Assembly: GCF_023091745.1 (NCBI RefSeq)
Contig: NC_068910.1
Coordinates: 87,238,170 to 87,302,169 of the forward strand
Length of the DNA: 64,000 nt
Source: Budorcas taxicolor
Lineage: Eukaryota; Chordata; Mammalia; Artiodactyla; Bovidae
Direction of reading: 5' to 3'
Below are positions 1 to 11,030 of this stretch, one piece after another. A model generated the notes under the pieces. The model had not been told where the DNA came from. It worked only from the letters and a program-made list of their open reading frames with translations, and did not search any database. The position numbers and the translations under genes are program-made. Each line of letters starts with the position of its first letter. Positions within the stretch are counted from its first letter, which is position 1.

Positions 1-900
1 TGTGTGTTGTCACCCTGCTTATGTAATTTATATGCAGCACACATCATGAGAAACACTGGGCTGGATAAAGCACAAGCTGGAATCAAGACTGCAGGGAGAA
101 AATACCAGAGCCTCAGATATGCAGATGATACCACCCTGATGGCAGAAAATGAGGAGAAACTGAACAGCCTCTTGATGAAAGTGAAAAAAGAGAGTGAAAA
201 AGCTGGCTTGAACCTCAACACTCAAAAAATGAAGCTCATGGCATCCAGTCCCATCACTTCATGGCAAATAGATGGGGAAACAACAGCAACAGTGAGAGAC
301 TTTATTTTCTTGGGCTTCAAAATCACTGCAGATGCTGACTGCAGCCATGAAACTGAAAGACATTTGTTCCTTGGAAGAAAAGCTATGACCAACCTAAACA
401 GCATATTAAAAAGCAGAGACATTACTTTGCCAACAAAGATTCATCTCGTCAAATCTATGGTTTTTCCAGTAGTCATGTATGGACGTGAGAGTTGGACCAT
501 AAAGAAAGCTGAGCACCAAAGAAATGATGCTTTTGAACTCTGGTGTCAGAGAAGACTCTTAAGAGTCCCTTGGGCTGCAAGGAGATCAAAGCCGTCAATC
601 CTAAAGGAAATCTGTCCTGAATATTCAGTGGATGGATTGATGCTGAAGCTGGAACTCTTTAATACTTTGGCCACCTGATGCGAACAACTGACTCATTGGA
701 AAAGACCCTGATGCTGGGAAAGATTGAAGGCAGGAGGAAAAGGGGACAACCGAGGATGAGGTGGTTGGATGGCATCACTGACTTGATGGACATGAATCTG
801 AGAAAGCTCTGGGACCTGGTGATGGACAGGGAAGCCTGGCATTCTGCAGTCCATGTGGTCGCAAAGAGTTGGACACAACTAAGCAACTGATCTGAACTGA
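1..900 (+). mobile_element. BovB (RTE) LINE, 3' part, cut by window start
   Basis: This is the 3' third of a BovB retrotransposon. The open frame from base 4 encodes the reverse transcriptase palm, including an intact YADD catalytic motif near residue 40, followed by the conserved C-terminal region ('ESWTIKKAEH', 'RRLLRVPWAARRS'). The frame breaks near base 670 and resumes in another frame from about 678 to 890, so a small indel has inactivated the copy. The element ends in the usual BovB tail ('aagcaactgatctgaactga'). The 5' part lies outside the window. The copy has diverged from the others here and cannot encode a full protein. Confidence 0.93.
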
Positions 901-1208
901 AGACAAATAAACTATTGGCTTATTCAGAATAATTTCCTTTTATACTAAAAAAAAAAACAAAAAAAAACAAAAAACTCTTTTATGGCTGATTACCTTCCAG
1001 TTTCCCAACTTTAGCTTGGAGGGCCCATAGTCAGATGATCTCTTAGCTATATTTTCATAGCTAGGAATTTAGGAGTGGAATAAACAATGGTTGAATTATA
1101 AAAGACTTTTCATAGCATCTCAAGTACCAGTGATTTTCTTCAGTTTTTGTGGTTTTAGTATACATAGTAATAACAGAGGCAATTGGTTTGATGTGTATTT
1201 TAATTCTA
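901..1208. other. Non-genic stretch with A-rich tract
   Basis: Sequence beyond the BovB end contains an A-rich tract with isolated C at about 947-975 and otherwise unremarkable AT-rich DNA. No gene or recognised repeat is visible. Confidence 0.5.
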
Positions 1209-1405
1209 GTGCATGCTAAGTTGCTTCAGGCTTGTCCAATTCTTTGTGACCCTGTGGACTGTAGCCCGCCAGACTCCTCTGTCCATGGGATTCTCCAGTC
1301 AAGAATACTGCATTGGGTTTCCATGCCCTCATCCAGGTGATCTTCCCAACCCAGGGATCGAACCTGAGTCTCCTGGAACTCAGGAGACTGCATTGCAGGC
1401 ATATT
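1209..1405 (-). mobile_element. Bov-tA SINE
   Basis: Read on the - strand it has the tRNA-derived head (box-B-like 'gggatcgaacc' seen in reverse) followed by the Bov-A body ('gtccatggg', 'ctgtagcc' in reverse). It is moderately diverged. Confidence 0.85.
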
Positions 1406-1409
1406 CTGA

Positions 1410-2030
1410 TTATTTGCAGGCAAAATCTAATTATTTTTAGAAAGTTAATAGATGATGCTTCTCTTTGCCATTTAGATGATAGGGGGTCACTAGTTATAAA
1501 ACATTTGTAGTGACAAGACAACTGGATTATTCACTCAATAATTCATTTTTCATGCAATTTTTCAGAGTGGTGGGCACACTTTCTCCCCAGCAGGGCTTAG
1601 GAATTGGATACTCAAACCCCAGTTTTCCTCTTTTGAAAGCCAGTTTCCTGGATAGCATATGAAGAGTGCTCAGAGCAAAGTGGTGATCATCTATGGATGC
1701 ATCTACTAAGGACATCTGCAGTTTAATAGGGTCTGATCTTCCACCAGTGGTAATATCCACAGGAGCTGAGTTCTATCTCATTTGTCAAGGCCCTGTGAGA
1801 AGTAGTTGCTAAATATTTTGAATGTCAGCCCTGATTTGAATAGTGTATGGCCTGAAATAAAAGGAAGCAAGCCAACTTTTGTTTTCCATTTAGATATGCC
1901 GTTTTCATAGTGTTTTCCGTTTGTGCACACAAGACTCTATAACATAATTTTTGATGATCACCTGCCTTCTCTGTAGTCAAATATCAAAGGAAATAGTGAC
2001 TTTAAAAACAGCACAGCAAGAGAACTGACT
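1410..2030. other. Non-genic stretch, nothing recognised
   Basis: No splice-bounded open frame, RNA gene or repeat family could be recognised here. Confidence 0.4.
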
Positions 2031-2035
2031 TGTGG

Positions 2036-2295
2036 ACACAGCACAGGGGATGGGGAGAGTGGGAAGAATCGGGAGAGTAGCATTGACCTATCTATACATA
2101 CCGCCACACGTAAAATAGATACCTAGGGGGAAACTGCTGTCGAGTGCAGAGAGCTTAGATGAGTGGGATGGGGGTGGGGCAGTAGGGAGGTCCAAGAGGG
2201 GTAGAATATGTGTATACATATAGCTGATTCACTTCATCATACAGCAGAAACAAGCACAACATTGTACAGCAATTACACTCTAATAAAAACCAGCC
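2036..2295 (+). mobile_element. L1 3' end fragment (artiodactyl type)
   Basis: The segment has the L1 3'UTR word order: a G-rich 'ggggatggggagagtggga' stretch, 'acctatctatacata', 'aaaatagatacctag', then 'gattcacttcatcatacagcag' and the terminal 'acactctaataaaa'. It is strongly 5'-truncated and non-coding. Confidence 0.7.
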
Positions 2296-2396
2296 CAGCA
2301 TGCTGAGTTTGTGTAATACTTTGGTTGCGTTATTTAAACTTTGCTTTATCAATGATGTGGTATAATATGTGGGATGATTAGTCTTTGTAAGCAGAT

Positions 2397-2731
2397 TAGA
2401 AGGGCTTCCAGGCTTCCCTGGTAGCTCAGCTGGTAGAAAATCTGCCTGCAATGCAGGAAACCTCAGTTGGATTCCTGGGTTGGAAAGATTCCATGAAGAA
2501 AGGTTAGGCTACCCACTCTAGTTTTCTTGGGCTTCCCTGGTGGCTCAGATGGTAAAGAATCCTCCTGCAATGCAGAAGACCTGGGTTCAATCCCTGGGTT
2601 GGGAAAATCCCATGGAGAAGGGAGTGGCTACCCACTCCAGTATTCAGGCTGGAGAATTCATGGACTGCAGAGCCCATGGGGTCACAAAGAGTCAGACACG
2701 ACTGAGCGACATTCACTAGAAGGGCTTCCAG
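2397..2731 (+). mobile_element. Two-unit (dimeric) Bov-tA insertion with one shared TSD
   Basis: Two Bov-tA units lie head to tail. The first (about 2412-2529) is cut short after 'cccactcta'. The second (about 2530-2716) is full length and ends 'cacgactgagcgacattcac'. The 15-bp word tagaagggcttccag occurs immediately before unit 1 (2397-2411) and immediately after unit 2 (2717-2731) but not between them. The pair therefore looks like a single retroposition event. Confidence 0.88.
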
Positions 2732-3267
2732 TTCTTCATTCTGGTGCAGTTCAGTCCTTTACAGCATGTTTAGACCCTGCTTCAGGTGTTGGGGGAACAA
2801 AGCTAACACTTAGAAGAAAATGATCTTTCTCCCAATCAAGGATCTTAGAGTTTCTTGAAATAGCTCAATGTTCCCTCAATACACTTCCTTAACCGTTTTG
2901 TTAAAAAGAATGAAGAATGTGGAGGATGGAGCTACTTTGATATATAAAAAAATAAATGGTTATTAATTCAAGAAAAATACTCCAAGAATAATGTAATCAA
3001 AAGTTATCAAGAGTATTTCAGTAGCAACCTTCTACCATCTATGTGTGGGTCCTTATTTAGTTCATAGGAAAAAAAGAAAATGGGAGCCCACAGGACATTG
3101 GTTGTATTCATGAGGGACCAGAACTCTCCAGAATGGACCACAACGCTTTCCTAACATATTACTTACCATGTTAGCACTGTGTGCTCAATTTGTTTTGAAA
3201 TCAAATTTCCTACATTTACTGGACAGATGTTACTGTGACTTCTTCTAACCACTCTGCTTTACTTTAG
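2732..3267. other. Non-genic sequence upstream of candidate exon A
   Basis: No repeat recognised. A pyrimidine-rich tract just before 3268 is the likely branch and acceptor region of candidate exon A. Confidence 0.4.
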
Positions 3268-3354
3268 AGGGAAAAACTGTGAATGACACAATTTGGCAGG
3301 AACCCAGCAAATCTGAGAATGACTCCCACATCAGAAGACTCTCTCAGCTGAAAG
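3268..3354 (+). CDS. Candidate exon A of an unidentified spliced gene
   Basis: 87 bases lie between a pyrimidine-rich acceptor ('ctgctttactttag') and a GT donor ('aaag|gtaatt'). Only the frame starting with two carried-over bases is open. It encodes 28 residues including 'TVNDTIWQEPSKSENDSHIR' and ends one base into a codon. That base plus the first two of candidate exon B gives GAT (Asp), so the phases agree. The peptide is hydrophilic and Ser/Asn-rich with no recognisable domain. The supporting evidence is splice borders, open frame and phase agreement with the next three candidates. No family was recognised, and a chance open frame of this length is possible on its own. Confidence 0.55.
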
Positions 3355-4836
3355 GTAATTGCTAAATTTAGTTCCCACTGACTTTGCATTTTCCCAAAGT
3401 AGTATAAAGGGCAAGTAAGAAAAATTTACATCTTTCTTCATTAAAATAAGCATTGCATCATAGTCTACTTAAGAAGGAAAAACTAAAAGAATTGAATTTG
3501 TATATTATTAATAGAATATATACTTGTGTGTGTAAGTGAACAGACATGCAGAAAGGAAGTAGAATTTAATTAAGTTCCCTGTTGAAGCAAAGAATCAGTT
3601 ACAAAAAATTTGAAATACTTTAATTTCTAAAATAATGCAAAAATATATTAAAACTCAGCACAAAGAAAAACTTTCTAAAAATAACATTAATATATTAACC
3701 TTTGTGATTTTTAGATTTTCTTTAAATATTTAAGAGAAATACCCTTGACTATTAATGCAAAACTATGTCATTTTATTTAAAAAAAAAATCTGAAAAAGAG
3801 CAAATTAGCAGCCAGGTGTAAGAAACTTTATTAATAATAAATGATTTCATAATTAAAATTACTTAACTCTGGAAAGGTTATGAATAAAACAGAAAGTCTT
3901 AAGGGTTCACAAAGATGGACAAGAACATAAAAATTTAATATCCTTGATATTTTCCTTCAGTGTTACTGGAACAATAAATAATTGCTCATATTAGTTATTG
4001 ATTATTTAACTATTTGTATTTTTAAATTTAATTTGAATTTAAAATTTAATTTTAAAATGTATTTTAATATTTGGGGACAAATATTTTTATAGTTAGGAGT
4101 TACATGGTGTGATTGTTCAAATTTTGCCTTTTGAGTGCTGTGAAGGAGCTCATAGATTTACAAAATAATCATTTATGAAAATAATCATTTTCCTTTGAAC
4201 TGTTTCAATTTTATCCAAGATTGAATAATGTTCTAGTGAATAGTTTTGAACTTAATTTCAATACTTACAGATTTATCCATTATAAATAAATAAACAAATG
4301 AAACATTTGGGGATAATTTTAGATATTTTTTAAAAAATTATAAGATAGGCAATGTTTTACTTATATTGTGTTTGATTAAATTCTGTATTTACCTCATGAA
4401 TGTTAGTGATATTCATTCACACCTTGCTTAGTTAATTAAACTTTCATCCACCCATCCATTCATTCATCCATCTCTGTAATAAGCACATGTTACTTTTAGA
4501 TTATTCCACATCAACCTATGAATAAACAAGTTATAACTATATTATAGAATATTCTTGTTATAAATTTTTCCATAAACCTCTTCAAGTATTCTATTTTCTT
4601 AAACTTCCTTTCGTAAAATGTTTTGGTGTTTGTTTTAAATTTAGCAGTCATAGGTAAGTAATTCTATTACAGTTATATTGACAAAGCAGCAAAAAACCTT
4701 GGCCAAAGGTGAGGTGTTTTCTAATTAGTGATCTCTTTGTCAGAGAACAAAAAGGAAAGCCTTTACAGACTTTTCCACTTTGATATTTCTCAGATTCTTA
4801 AGTGCTCCTGTGTTCAATCTGTCTGTGCATGCACAT

Positions 4837-4837
<1 letters not shown>
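3355..4837 (+). other. AT-rich intron sequence
   Basis: Long A/T-rich DNA, for example runs around 3600-4100 and 4300-4400. It has a short CATC/CATT-rich patch near 4446-4476. No coding signal or recent SINE is present. Confidence 0.5.

Positions 4838-4870
<33 letters not shown>
4838..4870. repeat. (CA)n microsatellite
   Basis: About 16 uninterrupted CA units, flanked by degenerate 'gcatgcacatg' and 'cgcattcacg'. It is long enough to be polymorphic. Confidence 0.97.
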
Positions 4871-4873
<3 letters not shown>

Positions 4874-5248
4874 TTCACGAATGTGCCTAAGGAGTTCAGT
4901 TGACATTTCAGCAGTACCAGCTGAGTCATAGGATGTCGCCTAGGGATTAATGCTGTGCCAGAAAGAGTCAATGGCCTGAGACCAATGCTGTTGGTGCCAC
5001 TGTAAATTGAAGGGAGAAATTTAGTAGGGTAGGATGAGCCACAAGTGTGGATTTGAATTTTATGGGTGTAGTAGCTTCCTTTGGAAGGCTCAGAATATTT
5101 CTAAGCAATTAGTGCCCTACATATCAACCTATAATATTTCTTTTCATTTTAAACACTATTTTTTGCTGTTAATTGAATAATTACTTAAGAGTGGTTTATT
5201 GGGTCTGAGGATAGGCAGTCTGTGAGATTTACTGAGATGAAGACAGGT

Positions 5249-5545
5249 AGGTACATCATTCAGAGAAGGCAATGGCACCCCACTCCAGTACTCTTGCCTG
5301 GAAAATCCCATGGGCGGGGGAGCCTGGTGGGCTGCAGTCCATGGGGTTGCTAAGAGTTGGAAATGACTGAACCACTTCACTTTCATTTTCCACTTTCATG
5401 CATTGGAGAAGGAAATGGCAACCCACTCCAGTGTTCTTGCCTGGAGAATCCCAGGGACAGCGGAGCCTGGTGAGCTGCCGTCTATGGGGTCACATAGAGT
5501 CGGACACGACTGAAGTGACTTAGCAGCAGCAGCAGGTACATCATT
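5249..5545 (+). mobile_element. BOV-A2 SINE (two Bov-A monomers, AGC tail)
   Basis: Two Bov-A monomers, each starting 'gagaagg[c/a]aatggca', are joined by the 'cacttcactttcattttcc' linker and end in a short (AGC)n tail. A perfect 12-bp target-site duplication, aggtacatcatt, flanks it (5249-5260 and 5534-5545), indicating a fairly recent insertion. Confidence 0.95.
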
Positions 5546-6728
5546 GCCATCATCCACAGCCCATGATTTTATTGAACAGTAAAGATTAAATTGTAAAAAT
5601 CATCTTTCAATAAAACAGAAGAAAATATGTAGGGAAATTATGAGTGACATTAACATAAAGAATATGTTATAAATTCCAAGAACCAAAAAGTTCCATTTCT
5701 CTCAGTTTCAATTACAAAATGATGTTTCCACAGGATACAAGTTATATTTACAGCAAAAATTTAGTCCTCTAGAGTTTTGGGCCTGACAAAATACACTTCC
5801 ATGGGTTATATTAATATTAAGCTAAGGATTTGTGCCTGGTATTTTAATCCATAAAGATATTCACATAACCCCAAAATATGACTATGTTCTGTTGGTTAAG
5901 ACAAAAATTTATCACAATAAGTTAAGAGCTGGAAGCATTTTCAGTTTATGTGGTCCATTTCCTTCTTCTAAGAATACTTTTATGTCAATCTATATATGTG
6001 ATACTGAGACAACATCTGTAAAATACATGTGGGTTAAATTGAATGCTCAGGACATTACAACTGAAAGATTGGCATAACTTAGCCAATTAATTAAGGGAAA
6101 TTAATCTGTAATTTTGTTTGTTTTATTTTCAGCACTCTAAACAGGTAGAATATTAGTAATATTCATTTTAGTAAATTAAGATCAATTAAAAATTTTTTAA
6201 AATATATTTTGGCCTTAATTTTGTGGAGGAAAAAGCCTGAAAAGAATTGACTTTTTGAAATCTATGCATTGGAATTTACCCAAGATCAAATTGTGATTTA
6301 AGTAAAGACATTTTTTAAGAAGAGGGCTTTCATTATTTTGTACCAGAAAGTACAAAGAACAAAGCCAAATTTTTTAAAAAGATAAAAGAAACAAAACATA
6401 TTTGCAGATTTAGAGATTTTTTTTTCAAACATTGTGATGTGGTAGACTATACCATGAATGAAACAGAACATATGTTAAAAAAATGGTATATTTTTGTAAA
6501 GTTTGTAAGAAGCTGGATACATTCAGGAAATATGGTTAGTAATGAAAGGAGAATTAACTCCACTCATACTACTGCAAAATTATTTTAAAAATGAATCCTT
6601 TTTACATATGATTTTGATAAGATTCATTATAAAACTCCTATTGATAGAGACATTAGGACCTTCCAGTTTAACAGTGGAATTGCCATTTGCTTGACATATT
6701 CTTTCCTGAATTGTAGTCAGTATCATTA
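5546..6728. other. AT-rich non-genic stretch
   Basis: No recognised repeat. The 81-codon frame at 5832-6077 has no splice or homology support and is probably chance. Confidence 0.45.
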
Positions 6729-7140
6729 CTTCCTTGGTGGCTCAGACAGTAAGTGAAGTGAAGTCGCTCAGTCGTGTCCGACTCTTTGCGACCCCATGGT
6801 CTGTAGCCTATCAGGCTCCTCCGTCCATGGGATTTCCCAGGCAAGAGTACTGGAGTGGGTTGCCATTTCCTTCTCCAGGGGATCTTCCCTACCCAGGAAT
6901 CGAACCCAGTCTCTTGGATTACAGGCAGACGCTTTACCGTCTGAGCCACCAGGGTAAAGCGTTTGTCTACAATGTGGGAGACCTGTGTTCGATCCCTGGA
7001 TCGGGAAGATTCCCTGGAGAAGGAATTGGCAACCCACTCCAGTACTCTTGCCTGGAAAATCCCATGGATGGAGGAGCTTGGTGCAGGCTACTGTCCATGG
7101 GGTCGCAAAGAGTCGGGCACGACTGAGCGACTTCGCTTCT
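6729..7140 (+). mobile_element. Bov-tA SINE split by a second, inverted Bov-tA
   Basis: The head of a + strand Bov-tA ('cttggtggctcagacagtaa') runs to about 6752 and continues at 6958 ('agcgtttgtctacaatgtgg') to its normal 3' end near 7140. Between them, about 6753-6953, lies a nearly complete Bov-tA in the opposite direction. Only gtaa is repeated at the two joints, so the target-site duplication is short or eroded. The result is two roughly 185-bp complementary arms separated by almost no spacer. Confidence 0.85.
6753..6953 (-). mobile_element. Inverted Bov-tA SINE nested in another Bov-tA
   Basis: Reverse-oriented SINE beginning 'gtgaagtgaagtcgctcagt' and ending 'ctgagccaccagg' on the + strand, which is the reverse of the family's head. 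It retains the box-B-like 'aatcgaaccc' and several CpGs ('gtcgtgtccg', 'ttgcgacc'), suggesting low age. Confidence 0.88.
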
Positions 7141-7769
7141 TTCTTCTGAGCAGGCATATAAATATTTTGTCTGAACTTCTCTGGATCTTTTTAAGTCTTC
7201 TTCTTTATTGGCATGTTACCCTCATTTTCAAGATAGTAAGTGTATATAGTCACAAGTGTATTTACCGTTCTGTGTAATTTTCAGGAACCACAATTTGATT
7301 GAGACATTATTTCCCAAGAGCATGTGATTTAACTCAGATTAGACTGGACTATGTGAGGAATGACAGAAAGAAACCTGATTTCACACCTGAATGTCTGTCT
7401 GTGTGCTATGTATGAATAAACCTCCAGAGCAAAGGTTTCCTGCAAAACCAGTCTCTTTTAATTTCAAGGAAGTCTATCTGAATTGAATGCAAACATTCTA
7501 AGATCGAGTGTTTTGTACAAAAGAATCTTGAAATCCCTTCCATTCTTTAGGAGAGTTCTCTAGGATTAGAGTTACCTGAGTATGGTCAGAAGTCTAATTT
7601 CCATTAGAATAACCTAGAAGCTGAGTAGAGATATCTTTTTTAACCAAATCCCCTTTTTTTTTCTGCCTCTGCATTTGAAGGGCAGTTGGAATCTGAATGT
7701 TTATGCTGAAGGGTACATTCTTAAGTACACTGTCATTTGTGACCCGCTGATATAGTCCATCCATGTGCA
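7141..7769. other. Non-genic stretch
   Basis: Contains a short T-rich tract near 7650. No recognised gene or repeat. Confidence 0.4.
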
Positions 7770-8775
7770 GATAATCTGCTGCTACCAACCAACCAACCCA
7801 AACCTTAATGACATAAAGCAAAATTTCATTAGACTCATAGATTTTGCAAGTCAGGGATTCAGTCAAAGTAGCACTTCACGACATCTGAGGCTTCTTTTAG
7901 GAAGACTTAAATGACTGCTGTTGCTGTTGTTCAGTCCCCCCGTCATGTCTGACTCTTGGTGACCCCATGGACTGCAGCATGCCAGGCTTCCCTGTCCTTC
8001 ACCATCTCCCAGAGTTTGCTCAAACTCATGTCCATTGAGTTGATGATGCCATCCAACCATCTCATCCTCTGTCGCCCCCTTCTTCTCTTGCCCTCCATCC
8101 TTCCCAGCATCAGGGTCTTTTCCAATGAGTTGGCTCTTCTCATCAGGAGGTCAAAGGATTGGAGTTTCAGCATCATTCCTTCCAGTGAATATTCAGGGTT
8201 GATTTCCTTTAGAATTGACTGGTTTGATCTCCTTGCAGTCCAAGGGATTCTCAAGAGTCTTCTCCAGCACTGCAATTGGAAGACATCAATTTTTCAGTGC
8301 TCAGCCTTCTTTTTGTTCCATCTCTCACATCCATACATGACAGCTTGAGGAGGACTTACATGTCTGATGGCCAGAATCATCTAGAGATTTCTTCACTTAT
8401 GTGTCGGGTACCTGTCTGGGATAACTGCAGGTTGGGCTCAGCTGGGACTATCACCTGAGAACAAATATGTGGCCTCTCCATGTAGCTCAAGCTTCTGCCA
8501 GGCTAAAGGCTGGGTTTCAAGAGGGAGAGACATCAGAGGGAGTGTCTGGAGAGTGAGCCTCACAGAAGATCCAGGTAGAACCTGCCAGCTTCTTCTGACC
8601 CAGACTTGGAGGTTACAAAATATAACTTCGGCTGCATTCTCCTCTGACAAACAGATCATTATAGCCAGTTCAATTCAATAGAATTAAATTCTATTTCTTG
8701 GTGGAGGCATGCCAAGGTCACACTGCAGAACAACATATTGTTGTGGCTGTCTTTGGAAACTATAACTTGCATATT
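7770..8775 (+). repeat. Old mammalian interspersed repeat, split by BovB
   Basis: The left piece ('ctgctgctaccaaccaacc', 'gcaagtcagggattcag') and right piece ('catgtctgatggccagaatc', 'tgggctcagctggga', 'cctctccatgtagctcaagc', 'ttgttgtggctgtctttgga') follow the word order of a common ancient mammalian repeat. I could not assign the family. A related copy lies at 18192-18750. A BovB insertion separates the halves. Confidence 0.55.
7899..8362 (-). mobile_element. BovB LINE 3' end with target-site duplication
   Basis: The body is about 7914-8347 and encodes on the - strand the BovB C-terminal block ('LLRIPWTARRSNQSILKEI' and the Arg-rich 'GKRRRGRQRMRWLDGI'). It is strongly 5'-truncated. Flanking copies aggaagacttaaatg (7899-7913) and aggaggacttacatg (8348-8362) differ at two of 15 positions, so the insertion is not recent. 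Confidence 0.92.
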
Positions 8776-8828
8776 ACCTTATTCAGTTATTGCCTTTGTT
8801 GATACTTAGGACCAAATTGCTCTTATCT

Positions 8829-8854
8829 TTATATATGTATATGTGTATATATAC

Positions 8855-8902
<48 letters not shown>

Positions 8903-8907
8903 TTTTT
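8829..8907. repeat. (AT)n microsatellite followed by T tract
   Basis: Imperfect then perfect AT dinucleotides run into about a dozen T residues. Confidence 0.95.
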
Positions 8908-8929
8908 GGTAGGGTAACATTTGGGAGTT

Positions 8930-9152
8930 AGGGCTTCCTAGGTGGCACTAGTGGTAAAGAATGTACCTGCCAGTCCAGGAGACAAAAGAGATGTAGTTTC
9001 CTTCCCTGGGGCAGGAAGATCCCCTGGAGAAGGGCATGCAACCCACTCCAGTATTCTAGCCAGGAAAATCCCGAGAACAGAGGAGCCTGGCAGCCTACAG
9101 TCCATAGGGTCCCAAAGAGTCAGACATGACTGAGGCAACTTAGCATGCACAG
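8930..9152 (+). mobile_element. Bov-tA SINE
   Basis: Complete but diverged: head 'gggcttcctaggtggcacta', body 'cccactccagtattct', tail 'cagacatgactgaggcaac'. The tRNA-like anticodon region is altered. Confidence 0.9.
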
Positions 9153-10904
9153 ACGCAACATATGGGAGATAACAAATATATAAAATGTATAAGATTACAA
9201 AACAAATAGCTAATCTTCATAAAATGCCATTGTCCTGGTGTCCCTTTCTTAGTTCAAAACCCTCAAATTCTCCCAATTTTTAAGCTGAGGCTACACATGG
9301 GTAGCTTTACAAATAAAATTACTTTAAGAAAAAGTTTGTTTAGGTCAGATGATATTTTCAAAATCAGGAAATTTTACCTTAAAATTCATACGTTTATACT
9401 TTCTTGAAAAACATGAGGGTCAAATTGTCAATCCGACATCTGAGGTGGTTTCAGCTGAGAGAGCTGAGAACAATGGCTGCCCATTAGCAATGGTGGACCT
9501 TCGCCTCACCACAGATCTCCGCATGTCTCCTTGTCAAAATTCACTTCATTTAGTTAAATTACTTATTTGCCTTCTGTAGGTGTTTATATCTGCAACATTG
9601 GTCTAGGGGGTTTTGGCCACATTTCTCTGCCTAGCACTCAAGGCGCATTACCATTTGGCCTTCCTCACCCACCCAGCCTCACCTCCTCCTTTACAGTATC
9701 CATAATTGCCTTCTGACATGACCTATCTCAATTTCTACTTTTAATTAAGCCTGTTGCTCTTATTCCACACTATAGGTTAGTGTTGACAGCATTGCTGTTG
9801 TACTTTTTTTGTAACTTGTACTTTTCTTCTGTGTTTCCAGACTACCTCCATTCTTCAAGCCCACTGAGACCCTGCCTCTTCCATGAGTACAGTGGGGCTT
9901 AGTGTTCTCTCCCCACAGTAGTGTCAGAGTCACTCATTTTTCTGCCTCGCACTGTATATAAGGGAGGTAAATACAGTGTGTACATTTCTCACTCACAGAC
10001 TTCCAGATTCAAAAGTACAGGAATCTACCTCACTTTGTTTTCCTGCACCCAGAAGAATTATAGTGGGAGCTCTCCAAAATTCAGGTTAAAGGGATCAGAA
10101 AAAGAAAACCAATGAAAAAAAATAAAGAAACAGAGGAAAGAATTTTTTTTTTCCAACTACAGAAACTTAAAAGGCTGTAAAAACTCTGCTTCTAGCTTCC
10201 TGACCCTGAGATGGAAGATCTTGCTTCGAAGAGCCAGATCAGAAAAACAGCTCTTTTTAAAATGTCAATGTTTTCTGGAACCCTGAAGTGTGGTAACTTG
10301 GATGTAAAATCTTAACTTATTGGTGTAAATAACTCTGAGGCTGAGCTGTGAATTTACCTTATCTTGTAACCATAGGTATAATGGGGATTTGGGGGGAAAT
10401 TTGCTCCTATTTTCTGCATAGAGGATAGGCCTTGCCTGTGCCTTCCTCCCCTGAAGAATGTAAGAATGAAAAATAGTAGAAAATTGAAGGAGTGACTGGA
10501 AGTAAAACAGAGTAAAAATGATAAAAGAAATCACTGGACTGATTGCCTGGTGACTTCTGGGGTCTCAGTATCCCCATCTGTAAACGAGCAGTTTGGATTA
10601 AGTGATCCATGAAGTGCTGTCTTCTTTTAGCACATGGTGTATTTCAAATTTAAATAAATGGACCCCTTGTACAGGGCCTGAAAGGGAATGCTAGTCTTTT
10701 GAAAAGGTTTCATTTAGCTGCAAGCGAACGGATGACACATTCCAAAGCTTTTACCAAAGCAGGCAGAGAACAATTTTAGCATAAATAATTCATGTTGAGA
10801 AGACATAAGCTAATGAAGCTCAAAATGCCAGGGATGGAAAGCTCAGTTTAACAGAAACAAGTGAGGTGATAGTTTCATGAAATCATAGCATTTTTGAGTC
10901 AGAA
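9153..10904. other. Non-genic stretch, about 1.7 kb
   Basis: Mixed-composition unique DNA. No splice-bounded frame fitting the candidate gene was found, and no confident repeat assignment could be made. Confidence 0.4.
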
Positions 10905-11010
10905 GTGGTTTAGTAGCTTGGATGCTACTGTTTTATGAAATAGGATGGGAGGAAACTGAGTCCCGGAAAAATTTTATGACTTGCTCAAGGACACAATTGG
11001 TCAGAGACAT
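10905..11010 (-). repeat. MIR SINE fragment
   Basis: 'gaaactgagtcccgg' followed by 'tgacttgctcaaggacaca' is the reverse of the MIR core ('cttgagcaagtca...ctcagtttc'). Old and truncated. Confidence 0.6.
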
Positions 11011-11030
11011 TCTTCATTTATATTTTGTTT

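Noticed and set aside
6734..7157. Overlapping 129-130 codon frames on both strands
   Set aside because: They are translations of Bov-tA SINE sequence. Such frames recur in other SINE copies and have no protein role.
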